A stretch of DNA of 64,000 bases from Oscheius sp. JU75 (taxonomy: Eukaryota; Nematoda; Chromadorea; Rhabditida; Rhabditidae), in the NCBI GenBank assembly GCA_037178855.1, contig JASJZC010000004.1, forward strand, positions 2,170,001-2,234,000, read 5' to 3'. The position numbers and the translations under genes were made by a program. The notes beneath the pieces are model-generated. The model made no database searches, was not told the DNA's origin, and worked only from the letters and a program-made list of their open reading frames with translations. Shown here piece by piece: positions 1 through 11,300 of this stretch. Numbering within the stretch: the first letter of the stretch is position 1; the number at the start of each line of letters is the position of its first letter.

Positions 1-485
1 CTATGGAAAACATGAGAAGGGGAGGGGAATGAGACGTAGACTCCTCGGGCTCACTAGAAAAATGCTTTTCCGCCCAAACTGCTACCGTTTCCTCCAAATG
101 ACAATAACCTGAGAATTCGGCGCCAATTGCAAGTTTGCCTTTCTGGTCGACTCTCTTCACATTCTGACGTGTGCTATCTATATGCTACGTTTCTCCAAAT
201 AGATTGACCAACATGTGTACTTATGTCATTTTATTCAGTTTGTTTGGAGTAAATATGTTTATTCTTACGGGTCAAGTCAGACTAGTCTGAGTTCTCCTTC
301 TTCTGTAAAGGTACACGGGCTTATATCCCGCTTCAAGAAACTCTCAGCACAGCCTTTTAGGTGCTGATGCCGAGGACTCTCCAGAAGCCAGAGAAGAAAC
401 TGCTGTTCATTACCTGACAAGCAGCGTAAGGGATAGTCTCTTTCTCCCCATCCACGGTTAGCTCTAAAGTAATAATCTACCAAAG
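1..485. other. Left edge, no gene recognised
   Basis: I see no convincing gene here. A short minus-strand open frame lies at 277-483, directly downstream of the esterase relic, but it shows no esterase motif. It may be the frameshifted tail of that relic or unrelated sequence. Confidence 0.4.
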
Positions 486-1545
486 TTATTCAGGAAGTCT
501 TTTTCTGAGAAAAGTCTTGCGGCCACTTCGTCAATGTATGGCTTCTTCGTTGCTTTTTTGTTGTTCAAAGTTGAGAAAACTCCTTTTTAAAAACGTAAAA
601 AATGAGTCCTTCACTCCTGCAAAGTCCATAAAGTCGGGGTTTCGGAGGTGCCCTTTCCGTCAGGCTGAACATACTTCGTTCTGGGGTACTAGCAGACCTT
701 AGATACTTGGTAAAGAAGTCCTCGTCTATTCTCAGATCCAATTTGATGGGATTATCAGGTTCAGAAGATAGGTCCATGGCACAGGCAAGCGTTTCAGCTG
801 GCAATTTTCTCAACTCGTCCAGGAACTGAACTCTCGTCACTCATTTTCACGAGTATCTTACCTTTTGGCTGTCTCGACAACAAGTAACTCCGAAGAATTC
901 AGCGGCACTGCGATAACTCTGGATAACATTACAAAGTCACAGGATTACCTGCTATCGGCATCATCTGTGGAAATGATCTGAACCATTGTTTTGAGTACCA
1001 AGAAGAACTACGTCTAGAATGGGGACTGAGACTGAGCAGATCCACAGAAGCTCCAACCAACTGACCAATAATTGTCATATTTTCTGGATTTCCACCGAAA
1101 CTAAAGATGTTATTCTTTACCCATGCCAGGGCTAGAGTCTGATCCCAATAATTCTGATTGCCTTTTCAGAGTACGTTTCCAGTGCTGAGAATGACTGTCA
1201 AGAATGGTCAGTTCTGTAGCAAGCCAACTTATCGAGATACCCGACTTATGGACGGATCGTGGATCGAAAACAGTCCTTAACACTTCCGTTCAAGGGTCTG
1301 GTGGAAGTTGTTTCTAGAAAATCTTACTGAAAAGAAAAGAAGCGTGCACTTTGAATCAAAGTCTCCAATTGGCAGCTACGCAATAAGAATTCCTTTGAAG
1401 GCATCGACTAGTTTTTGCCCTTCATGGATCAGTCTTCTTCCGATGGGACTGTGCGTTGTCAGAACTTCTCGCAAATCGGGGGAATGGGAGTGTTTGCCCA
1501 TGTCCTTCGTTTCTGAAGACATGTTTTTAGGAAGAATGAATGAAA
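486..1545 (-). pseudogene. Carboxylesterase relic (type-B, alpha/beta hydrolase)
   Basis: This is a decayed copy of the intact carboxylesterase at 21038-22999. Read on the minus strand, pieces appear in the right order but in different frames. They are GRRLIHEGQKLVDAFKG (near 1380-1430), the WDQTLALAWVKNNIF block (near 1100-1150), a block ending LSLSPHSR, and the FLDELRKLPAETLACAMDL block (near 780-830), followed by a DEVAARLFSEKDF block. The stretch that should carry the oxyanion-hole HGGG motif is missing and replaced by stop-rich sequence. The nucleophile elbow, GQSAGG in the intact gene, reads GQLVGA here, so the catalytic serine is gone. Several stops and frameshifts separate the blocks. 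An inactive relic is the simplest reading. Unrecognised introns could explain some breaks but not the missing serine. Confidence 0.8.
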
Positions 1546-1730
1546 AGCTTAGACTTTGATAAATGTGATAAACTGTCAATCAAGGAGAAATCGTACTGTG
1601 GAGGATAACAGTCAGATGACCCTTTGTTTCCCACAACAGGAAGATCCCGAAGACAAATACTGACAATGGGACAGAAGGAAAATCAAGGATCGAGGCACTG
1701 TTTATTGTTAAAAACCGTACAGGCCAAACT

Positions 1731-2728
1731 TTAAGAATTGTTGTGACGGATGGTCTCCTCCAGAGCCTTGATTTTTTCCTCCTGAGCCTGTGCCTTCAGA
1801 ATGGCCGAGTTGAGCATTCCGATAGTGCGCAGGAGCGAGTCGACAAGAATATCTAGACGATCCCTCGTCTTGTCAAGCTGCCTTCCATGCAGAGTCGAGA
1901 TCTTCTCCAGCATCTGCATTTTCTTGACCATCTCCAGCGGAATCGCCTCATCCAGAGGAATGGGAGCGGCAGTCTCGGAATCCATCTTGGGAGAGAAGGC
2001 AGTCTGGGTGGAAGATTCGATCCAGCAGGTCTTCAGAGTGTCAAACGACTTGGAGCTCCAGTTGAGCGAATTATCTGTCGAGAGACGAGAGACATCCGGC
2101 ATGATCGGGAGGGCAGTCAGAGTCGACTCGATTGAGGCGGCAGTCTTCAGATCGGAGCAGGAGACACTCTTCTTGTAGGGAGTGAAGCGGCTCTTGGTAC
2201 TGGGACGAGAATCCAGCAGTCCCCAGTCATCACTCGAATCCAGATCGATGGCCGTCACGCAGGACTTCTGAGTGTACCGATGGAAACGAGTCGAAGTCCT
2301 GAAGCTCGAAGGAGTGTAGACAGCCGTCTGGAGGAACGAAGACTCGGACGAAGGACCCATCTGAGTGCTGTCGAGGTCGCTGGGAGTAGAGAAAGCCGTC
2401 TGGAGAGGAGTCGATCCCTTGCTCGTGGCGAGAAGAGCCGTACTGACAGGAGTCTTCTGGAGGAGAGGGCTCGTGGGAGTGAACTGGACAGCAGTGGCCA
2501 TCGGAGTCCTGACCCAGGGAGATCTCAGACGAGCATTCGGAAATCTGGTGGTCTGAAGTCGTATTTAAAGAAAGGAAGAAGAGTTCCTACCGGAGTGAAT
2601 CCATCGGCCGGCTTGCGGAAAGTGTTGTCCGGAGTGTCCGACGTCTGCGGAAGAGTAGTCTTCGGCGTCGGAGAGCTGGTAGAACCGCTTGGAAGGGGAA
2701 GAGACTTGTTCGGGAACGAGACGTCCAT
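1731..2728 (-). CDS. Ser/Thr-Pro-rich protein with C-terminal coiled coil
   Basis: Two exons (2591-2728 and 1731-2552) join across a 38-nt intron with GT and CAG ends and encode 319 residues. The start is the ATG at 2728; upstream TTG-initiated extensions are not needed. The first 200 residues or so are low complexity and rich in S/T-P, with loosely repeated units of the form LQTAFSTPS, LQTAVYTPS and TQTAFSP, likely disordered and many of them potential proline-directed phosphosites. The last 60 residues form a heptad-rich segment (LEKISTLHGRQLDKTRDRLD onward) typical of a coiled coil. A canonical AATAAA lies about 25 nt past the stop, near 1701. It is divergent from the kinase relic that starts at 2853. 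I do not recognise the family. A cell-cycle or cytoskeletal scaffold would fit the composition, but that is a guess. Confidence 0.7.
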
Positions 2729-2852
2729 CCTTGGTCGAAGCAACAGAAGGTATAAACTTTTCGAGAAGCAGATTGCTCAATTAACAAACTTTTTTTTTCA
2801 AAAGAACTCTTGAAACTTTTGGAAAAGACTCAAAACAAAGTGCTGATTGTCA

Positions 2853-3835
2853 ATGGAACTACTCGACAGGAATCTCCTCGAGCCGGAAGAAGAATTGCTA
2901 CCCTTCCACCGCAGGAGAGCAATCAACGCGCGTTTCCTGCCCAAAGTGAAGCAGACGTTCTCGAAGAAGGAGCAGCTGCTGCATCCTTCATCAGGTTCAT
3001 CAGAGGATTGATCGGTCGAGGAGGCTACGGAGAGATCAACTTGGCTCTGGGTGTGCGACAGACGGAGGAAGTGGCTATCAAGACAGAACTTACTTTGAAC
3101 TCGAAGAAACAAGACAAGCAAACGGATGATTCTCGAGCAGCAAGTCCTCCTTCGTCTCCAAAGTCGTCCTCATGTGCCCAAGATGCTCGCTTCGGGTCAT
3201 TCGGATCGCATGAACTTTATCGTCATGGAACTGCTGAGCCTCAATGTTGGAGATCTAAAGAAACAATCACCGGTCAAGTCGCTCCACTGTCCGACAAACC
3301 ATGCAACATGCCATTGCCCGTCTTCGCGACGTCCACACTATCGGATTTCTTCATAGAGACGTGGGTTTTTTTCTAACTTTAACGTAGGCTACTCGGCCGA
3401 CTGCCTACCTTGAGATATGTCTCGATGTAGGTGACGAGTAGAACTAGTCGATTGGACGTCCTGAGTTAAACTGTTACAGGTGAAGCCCGCGAAGATGTGT
3501 TTCGGAGTGACTACGAGGGCTCGTCACATTCTCATGCTCGTCGACTTCGGCCTCGTTCGCAAGTTTCGCAAATCGGATGGCACGCTTCGTCCACAGAGAA
3601 AAAAGCCCGGATTCCGTGAGACTCTTCGCTACGTCTCCATCCGAGCTCACAACAAGTTGGAACAGTGTCCAGCTGACGATCTGGCCTCTCTGATATACTC
3701 GGGTATGGAACTGTTCATCAGCGACTTGCCCTGGAAGTTCATGTCTCACAATGAGGACGTCTGATGCCCCTCCAGGAGATGTCGATGGTTATCAATAGTC
3801 TCGGACCTGAGGACGAGCCCAACTGGATTCCACAC
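2853..3835 (+). pseudogene. CK1/TTBK-type protein kinase relic
   Basis: The relic belongs to the casein kinase 1 / tau-tubulin kinase group, which is strongly expanded in nematodes. An N-terminal block starting at the ATG is in one frame and the glycine loop (IGRGGYGEI with VAIKTE) is in another. The following RMILEQQVLLRLQSRPHVPKM block is in a third, and the catalytic loop (GFLHRDV) needs a further shift. A 120-nt intron with intact GTGGG and CAG ends still joins HRD to VKPAKM. The HRDxKPxN asparagine, which binds metal in active kinases, is lysine here (KPAKM). DFG is present as DFGLVRKF, and the C-lobe continues through GFRETLRYVS to a premature stop after HNEDV. With at least three frameshifts plus the lost asparagine I call it dead. 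The retroelement fragment follows immediately. Confidence 0.8.
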
Positions 3836-3889
3836 GCTGACCCAAGGATTGCTTGCAGACGTGGTAGCTGACCGACAGATGAGTGGTCC

Positions 3890-4385
3890 CTACGACTGGG
3901 AGACACCCGACTAGAGAGAGTGCTTCGAGCCTCTTCCGAACCCTTATCGAACCTTGTCTACTATACGCATCAGAAACCTGGAGACACCGAGAAAAGGATC
4001 TTACGAAGTTGAAGACAGCACAACGAAAGATGATGAGAAGAATGGTTGGAGTAACTCTCCTCGACAGACGAACTAACGAATGGCTCGAAGAAACCGTCAA
4101 ACTACCAGATATTAGAATAGATTGGGTAAAGAGGAAGTGGAACTGGGCCAGGAAGATAGCGAATATGAACGACGATAGATGGACAAAATGCCTCTCAGAA
4201 TGGAGACCGTGGAGGAGAAGAAGAATGTCTGGTAGACCAAAGTCCAGATGGAGGGACGAATTCACAGCTCAGTTAGGAGAAGTATGGATGAGAATTGCGC
4301 GAATGAACACCGATGTTTGGAAGACTAGCATGTTGCGACATATAGAAACTATATGATAATTGCAAATAAATCTAAATCTAATATT
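3890..4385 (+). mobile_element. 5'-truncated non-LTR (RTE/jockey-like) retrotransposon 3' end
   Basis: The open frame at 3883-4356 is the C-terminal tail of a non-LTR endonuclease-reverse transcriptase polyprotein. Visible landmarks, typical of this region in RTE/jockey-like elements, are LLYASETW, KTAQRKMMRRMVGVTLLDRR, KWNWARKIANM, DDRWTKCLSEW and GRPKSRWRDEF. The catalytic reverse-transcriptase core (YADD region) and the endonuclease are absent, so this is a dead 5'-truncated insertion. After the stop the sequence ends in a short TAAATC-like repeat near 4366-4380, comparable to the simple-repeat tails of RTE elements. It abuts the end of the kinase relic at about 3840-3890. The exact 5' junction and any target duplication are not clear. 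Confidence 0.85.
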
Positions 4386-4797
4386 CTGCTATCTCTCATT
4401 GTCAGTCTTGGGACTTGAAACCACTAGATTAGCATACATAGAAACATACCGAGTTTCTATCTGTAACTGATTGGGGTACGTAAGGAAATCATCTATGTAC
4501 TCTTGTTCCAGCAATCAGGCGATTAATGTTGCCATCAGCTGATCCGCTTAATCTGTGTCATTATAAGGCTAATCCAAGCTCAGGATAAATCACGAATCAA
4601 TTCTTTGGGGCTATATTCCCGAGGGTCAGATCATTTTAAACGACACAAACGCAAAGGTCTCACTCACTCGGTCTTTTTGTCGCGCTCCGATTGCTTTTTG
4701 GTCTGGCCGTCTCGTCTCTCTCGCAATTCGCAACAGCCCCTTTCCCCTGCTGCTCGATGGATTTTCTCTCCTCTCTTAAATGAGGCTGCTAATCTTC

Positions 4798-4834
4798 TGT
4801 CTCTCTCTATCTATCTATCTATCTCTCTCTCTTT
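4798..4834 (+). repeat. CT/CTAT microsatellite
   Basis: A pyrimidine-rich run made of CT dinucleotides flanking about four CTAT tetranucleotides. Confidence 0.9.
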
Positions 4835-5641
4835 TCGTTTTCGTTTCTTCTTATATTGACTTTTGTGTCCCAGTTTAGTTATTCCGCCCTAATCTCTAAT
4901 TGGTCGACTCGATATTCCCAGCGGAACAATGTGCTCAAGAGGTCAGACTCTCAATAACTTAAAACGTATTCTGAATTAAGGGAAGAAGTATAAACACGCC
5001 GAGAATTATTTATTCCCAACAGCGAATGTTGAAAGAAACTAGAGACCCCGATCACACTATCTCAAATCCTCATTTTTTGCTTGTAAAACCTAAAGAAACA
5101 TTAAATATTAACCGATACAGGATCTACTGGTGACCACATCGAGACAATCATGGCCGGTCCCAAGAGGGAAATAGATCAGATATCATGTACACTTGACCAA
5201 CTGACTCTTTTTAAATGGTTCCCAAAGTGACTCGTTCTCACACTTACGGGATAAATCCTGTACAGGCATCTACTAGCAGTTCCATTGTTTCCTCCAATCC
5301 AGAGACCAGCTGTCTCTCTTTCCCACCAGCTGGTGCCATTTTGAACATTTCTCATCCAATGAAAGATAGCTAGGCTAAGCCAAGAAGAGGAAAAAACACG
5401 TCATTGTGAATGCGAGATCAGAGAGCATCTAAAAACGAAGGAAGTATTCCATGCGGAAAGTTCCATTGTCTTCTTGGAATGTTTCTCTTGTCATTTGCCT
5501 TTAAAAGGAAATAGGACAGAGTTGAAGTTTTAACGACAGATCTGGTTTAATTGTACCTGCGGCGATACGTCAGAAAAAAACAAGATGCCATTCCGCCGAT
5601 TTGAAGTTGAATAACTTTGTTCAGAATAGCCGAGAGGCTTC

Positions 5642-5716
5642 GGGACCTTTCCAAAAGAAAGTTTAGCATTGGAATCTGTCGATCCATGTCAAAAAGTTCC
5701 ACTTTTCTCAAAGTTT
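5642..5716 (+). repeat. Dispersed repeat, copy 1 (pairs inverted with 6790-6864)
   Basis: Starts GGGACCTTTCC, contains AAAAGAAAGTTTAGCATTG, and ends in ACTTTTCTCAAAGTTT. The reverse complement occurs at 6790-6864 with roughly 90% identity, and a shorter direct copy of the core lies at 7356-7382. It has no coding meaning that I can see. Confidence 0.8.
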
Positions 5717-6789
5717 TTTATTTGAGCTTTTCACCAAATTTGAAAAGCAGTAATGTGTAGACTAACTAAAAACAGTCGAGTACGACGGTTTCGCCATACT
5801 TTTGTCTTGGCTTTACATTGAAAACAGGCATGGCTTCCCTAATAGCAGAAGTCTACAAGTTTTTTTTCCCACAAAACTGACTTGCCAAGTAGAATCTTGA
5901 CATACTATGACATGCCGGTTTTTTTTCGTGGTGGACGGACAGACGGATACCATTGCGCTTTAGTAATAGAGAGATTTGAATCTTCCGATTAGATAAGACT
6001 GCTTGAAACGTGAATGTTCTAAAGATTTTTGCCCATGAAGTTCCCATGATTCAACACGAGTGTGTAATTGCTCTCCCCTAATCCATAAACATGAATAAAT
6101 CCGGAAGACAGCTGAAAAAAAAGAGTTCCGGGGATGTGTCCGCTCCCGTGCTCAAATTGGCCCTGTTTGTTTGCTCTTTCGACCGCCTTCCTCTCTCTCT
6201 TTCCTCGACTTTCATACCCTCTTTAGTCTCTCGTGAATCATTACTTTACACTGTTTACATTTTTTCAGTTAAACATTTGCAAAACAATGAGAAAGAGTCA
6301 TAGACGCCCCAATTAGAATAGGTTTGTCCCACTTGACCGTCTGACAGATCTCGAAGTTGGTCCTTTAATGTTGAGCGGTTGGGATAATAGTGGGACCGGG
6401 TTTACGCGGAGGAGACAGTGGTCGAAGAGATGAGAGTCCAGAGACACGGACTCGGGGGACGCAGAGTGTTTGGCACCGACCGCCGCCTTCTCCCCAACCA
6501 ATCGGCCGGCTGTTCTCTTATATATTGCCTTTTCTTGTCTCTTTTTGCTCTTAAAAATGACCTCATTTCGAATATATGTCATCTCTTGTGATTCACTGCT
6601 ATCTCATCTATCAGCCGATACCAATTTTACCCAGAACCATCATTTTCTCAGAAACTTACCTTTTAAGGTTCAAAAATCACTAGAGATGAGACAAATCGAT
6701 ATGTTTTTGTGACTGAAAAATAATCCTTACCCTGTTTGATATCGTAGAAGACATCAGAGTTTCGTTCGTCGTTGACACTCTGAATTACC

Positions 6790-6864
6790 AAACTTTGAGA
6801 AAAGTGGGACTTCTTGAAATGGATCGACAGATCTCAATGCTAAACTTTCTTTTGGAAAGGTCCC
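6790..6864 (-). repeat. Dispersed repeat, copy 2 (inverted)
   Basis: Reverse complement of the 75-bp unit at 5642-5716, with a few substitutions. The two copies could form a hairpin with a loop of about 1.1 kb. Confidence 0.8.
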
Positions 6865-7355
6865 AAAGTCGCTCGACTCTTCCGCGTCCAGTTATACCCT
6901 TTCCAAATGGCGAGATGGCGCCCACTTCCTGACGTCGCTGTCTAGGTACAATTAAGCCAAATCTACCTAACTCTATCACTCTCTGACCTGGGAGAGTGCA
7001 ACCCTCTTGGCAGGAAGCAATTTTGAATGGAAAGTTATTTGGAAACACGTGTTCCTGTTCTCAAGCGTTCCTATTTGTTGTTTTAAAGCACACTCACAAG
7101 GGGGAATATTTTCGTTCAATCTTGAAAGTGGGACAGAAATAAATGATGTTCAGCTGGAAGGAACGGAGGCCAGCTGGTCACCGGGGGTTATTCGACAGAG
7201 AGGGGAGGGAGCTCGATCTAATGACAGCATAGGAAATTACCCGTGGAAAGAGCCTAGATGTGATCTTTTTCTCGTTCTGACTATAATTAGCAGGTGAGCC
7301 GTAGAAGGTCTTACGAGATTTGCAGTTCAGTCATATGAAACGAAGAGAGACTGAA

Positions 7356-7382
7356 ATCCTCCAAAAGAAAGTTTAGCATTGA
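7356..7382 (+). repeat. Dispersed repeat, partial copy 3
   Basis: Contains the 22-base core TCCAAAAGAAAGTTTAGCATT plus one base, in the same orientation as copy 1. The flanks do not match. Confidence 0.65.
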
Positions 7383-8381
7383 CCTATGCGTATATAACGT
7401 TATACCATAACTTTCCGTAGTTATATTTTTTTTAGCTAAAATTCATTAAGTGCACCAGCCTATCATGATCACAGAGAGTAACTAGTCTTTTCCACCCTTT
7501 AGAAGAAGAAATAAGTTTGTGTTTTCCTATGAGTAGTGTGATAGACATTCTTCTTCTGCAGATCCAATTACACTCTCCGAAGCGCCCTCTTCTGCCCGCC
7601 AGCATTCGGGTCAAAAACAATTTGAAAAAAGGCTGTTTTTTAACAGTTCTCTTGGGCCATTATCAGTCGGAGAGAGTGTGTCGACAGCTGCCAGATAAGC
7701 GGTTAATGGCTCTCGACATAAATAACTTCAATTAAGAAGGCTCTCTTGGGTATTCTGATCAGCCTATGATTTCTCTGATTGCAATGGAGACCTTTCTTTT
7801 TTTCACTAAAGAACATAATCAGGAACAGCTGTTTCCTTTTATGACGCCGCTCTTTGTTCTTTTGAAAGGGGGTCTAACAATTAGAGTCACCTAGACTACA
7901 CTTTTTTTCCCACTTCCATTTCCACTATTCTATCCGCACGGGTGTCCCCAAACACCGCAATTACTTCCAGGGTATCTATGCAGGAATATTCCTTCGTCAA
8001 CAGTAAACGTTGTTATTATTAGCACGTACACCGAAACCGGAACAAACAGGAAATCGAGTTTTGCTTTCGCAGTGAGAAGGAGAGCATAACCGGGGAATTA
8101 GCATCGTACTTTCCGCTCTTTTATTCAATTAACACCCTTACAGTTACTTTTTTCGATTTGCCTCCGATCAATATTGAGCTTTTCCGCTCTTCCAGACGTG
8201 ACCTCTTCTCGCGCCAAAACTCTAAGGTCACACGGCCTGCTGATAAGTCAAGGTTTCAGGGACATGCAGTGAAGGTCCCCTAGCAAAAGGTACTCCTGGA
8301 ATGCAAAACGAGTCTTCCAGTTTAAACAGTCAGGTTGGTCAGGGTCTTTTTTAACAAAAAGTTCAGTTTCAGAGTCAAACA

Positions 8382-11300
8382 ATGTCCACGGCTATTGTAG
8401 TTGCTCCCTCTCCAGCAGCAAACAATACTACTCCCTCTAAACCGTTTGATGACTCTTGTTTCAAAACACCTCTTCCTCCGTCCAACAAGTGGGTCCATTT
8501 TTTTCCAATTTTATGAATGCCACGTTCAGAAATTACCACAGAAAAGGTCGTCCACCAAAAAAACTGACAAATGTCGGGAATAGACTAGCGAATGGCCATT
8601 CTCAGGATACTCCGAAGACGGTGAGAGGCAAAAGAAAGGCAAGAGGAGGCAATCATGTTGTTCAACAGCCACAGCCGGTCAAGAAGGGCGGTCGACAGTG
8701 AGTTAGACAGAGTCCGGCCGATGAAAGAAAACTTCAGAAGAGTTGTTCCACAGAAGCCTGTGCCACCTCCAAAGAAGCATACTCTCCACGATATGTTCTG
8801 TCCCAAAACCTGCCTCTATCTCAGTATGTTCTCTTCCCTTATCAGACTAGGCTTCTGTTCAGAAAAGTTCAAATCGAGTGTTCCCCAGTTTGCCTCGCTG
8901 GCTCCGGAGAAAAGAGCAGTTTTGGTAAAAGAGCAGGAAGAGATCAAAGTAGAGGTCAAGGAAGAGGAGCCTTGTTGTTCGAAGAGTCCACCTCCGACCG
9001 AAGAGACCGAAGTCAAGCCGGTAGTCGACAATGCTGTGGAAGTAAAACAGGTAGATCTATTTCTCAGTTCCTGTTTATTTGATGGTATACAGGAAGAGAA
9101 GACCAACGGGACAAAAGAAAAGATCCCGAAGGGCAAGAAACCGACGAGAAAGGTAAAACAGGAGAAGACGGAGGAAGTTAATGGGACTGAAGTAAAGCAA
9201 GAGGTAGAAGTCAAACCCAAAAAGAAGGTAAAGGATAAAATTGGACGTATCATTTGAATAAGCTTCAGAAAGAACACGTGGAAAGGAAACTACCTTTTGT
9301 GGAGGAACTGATCATCGACGAGTTTTCTCTTCTGGCCTTCACTTGTAAAGAGGACGAGAGAGTATGTGCATCTCCGTAAAAAGATGTTTTGTCTACTATT
9401 CTGTCGCCCAATATTATTCTTTTCTTCCGGAGATCCGCGTCATAACATTAATCAGTCCGCGTTCTCTTTGATTGGATCTATTGAAGCATGGCTCCGGAAA
9501 CACACCTTCTGTGCTCTGTATTTACAACTGTTTGCAGACGTTCGCCATCGAGGCTGGCCGTCGGCGTGCCCTTTGCGAGGCCAAACGTCGTCGATTCATT
9601 CAGAACCGTGTTCGCAAAATCAACAGAATCAAGAGAAAGATCCGCAGAAAGAAGGTACGTACATTCTGGAAAGGGCGCTAGGGCAATCGGATTAGTTAGC
9701 GGGTCCCAGTCATACTTTTCTCCTGATTGTTTTCCCCACAAGTTCGTTTGGTTCACGATGTCTAATCTCGGTTGCTTCCTCCCGGACAAAGTGCAGTGAT
9801 CCCAGGCGTACAGAACATTTTTTTTTCTCTCAAAAAGGTGAGAGTCTATCTCTTTCCTTTTCCGCTCCATCTCATGGGAATAGCTAGTTCCCGATCTCCG
9901 TCCACCAAACAACTTGACTCACTTTGTACTCTCCCCATCTGACCGTGAAATCAAACTCTGTACCAAAACAGACAGCAGTGATCTCTTTTTCACATACCCA
10001 GGCTCCCTACTGATCCGAATGGTCAGTTGCACCGACGTACTCGTAGCCAGTAGTCGCTGGAAGCCGATTGTACGAACCAGTTCACTGCACTCTTTTTGAT
10101 ATTTGTCACTTTCCCTGTTTCAGCTTTCGTTCCAAAACAGAAAACTCTCTCGGTAGTCCCCCGAGTTCAGTATTTGTTTTCGTCAAGCCTTTCAGCCGTC
10201 TATCCATCTTTTTGCTGTCACAGTTGCCGAGGCCATTCATCAGTTTCGGCCGCGTGTCCACAGACAGACCCGAAAAAACCGCCAAGGGTTTTTTGTTGAT
10301 TCGCAGATGACGTAGCACCTAATGGGGGAAACTTATATTTTTGATCTCTTTGCTGTGTAATCCGAGCAGCTGGTTGTTCGTTTCCCCACGCGTGGGATTA
10401 GGTTTTCACCTGGAACTTTGCTCTTTTCAGAAGCTCATCGAAAGGTACAATCGGGCCTTGAGGAAAAAGACGAGAGATATCAAGAGGAACAAGGCGAGAA
10501 GAATAAGACGGGAGAAACACGCTCAACTGAAGAGACAGGTCAAAGAGGCCAAGGCAGCCGGAACTCTAACGAAAGAGTTGAAGAGAGCTTGGAAGGCCGA
10601 GGTCGAGAAGGTCAAGCAGCGACGAGTAAGTGTCTCTTTTTAATTCTTTTGATAGATATACTTGAAGTCTAGAATATTCTGTTTCAGGAAGAGCTGCTGA
10701 AGAAGAAGGCGGAACACGAGGCTCGAAAGGAAGCCCGAAGGATCAAGCGAGACAAAGAGCTTCGAAAGAAAGGCAAGAAGAGGAAGAGTAAAAAGGCTCG
10801 CGACGCTCGAAGGCTTAGAAAACAGAGAGAGGTGAGTTCTCGTCCCCCTCGATTTCGATCCGAAAGTGAGAGTCCGTGCGCGGCCCCTCCTCCGTTCCAT
10901 TACGCAGCGGCTTCCATCAGCAGACCCCTTTCTTCGAAGGGGAAACACTTAGTCCCTTCTGGGCCACCGGAAACATTTTCTTTCCTGATCATCGGCCGGC
11001 AGCTGGTCCAGCTGGAAAATGATCTGATTGCTTCTAATCTTGTCGCCATTTCATTATCTCGCCTGTTTTCCAACTAGTCGTTGCAAATTAGGCGCTATTT
11101 GAGTCCCAGAGACTTTCCCCCTTCCCGACAATTGAGTCGTCTCAGCGATGGCAGCCCCCATAGCCTGTTCCCCGGGATTTCAAGCTTTGCTTTGTCCGAA
11201 AGACCTGACCGAAGATTGGCTACTTTCACTTGCATCCCGCTCCTTTTTCTCGCGCTTCGAGCGCCTCTTGAAATAATAATCAGCTCGACGGGATAGAGGC

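Larger units (their letters stand above)
4386..8381. other. Non-coding interval upstream of the AUTS2-like gene
   Basis: About 4 kb with only short, compositionally unconvincing open frames. It holds a CT/CTAT microsatellite (4798-4834) and three copies of a small dispersed repeat (5642, 6790, 7356). It probably includes the promoter and 5' leader of the gene starting at 8382. I recognise no coding gene. Confidence 0.5.

Noticed and set aside
2280-2813. Plus-strand Arg/Ser-rich open frame of 177 codons
   Set aside because: Shadow of the Ser/Thr-rich minus-strand gene; the Arg/Ser composition follows from the opposite strand.
3792-4265. Minus-strand open frame of 157 codons
   Set aside because: Antisense of the retrotransposon tail.
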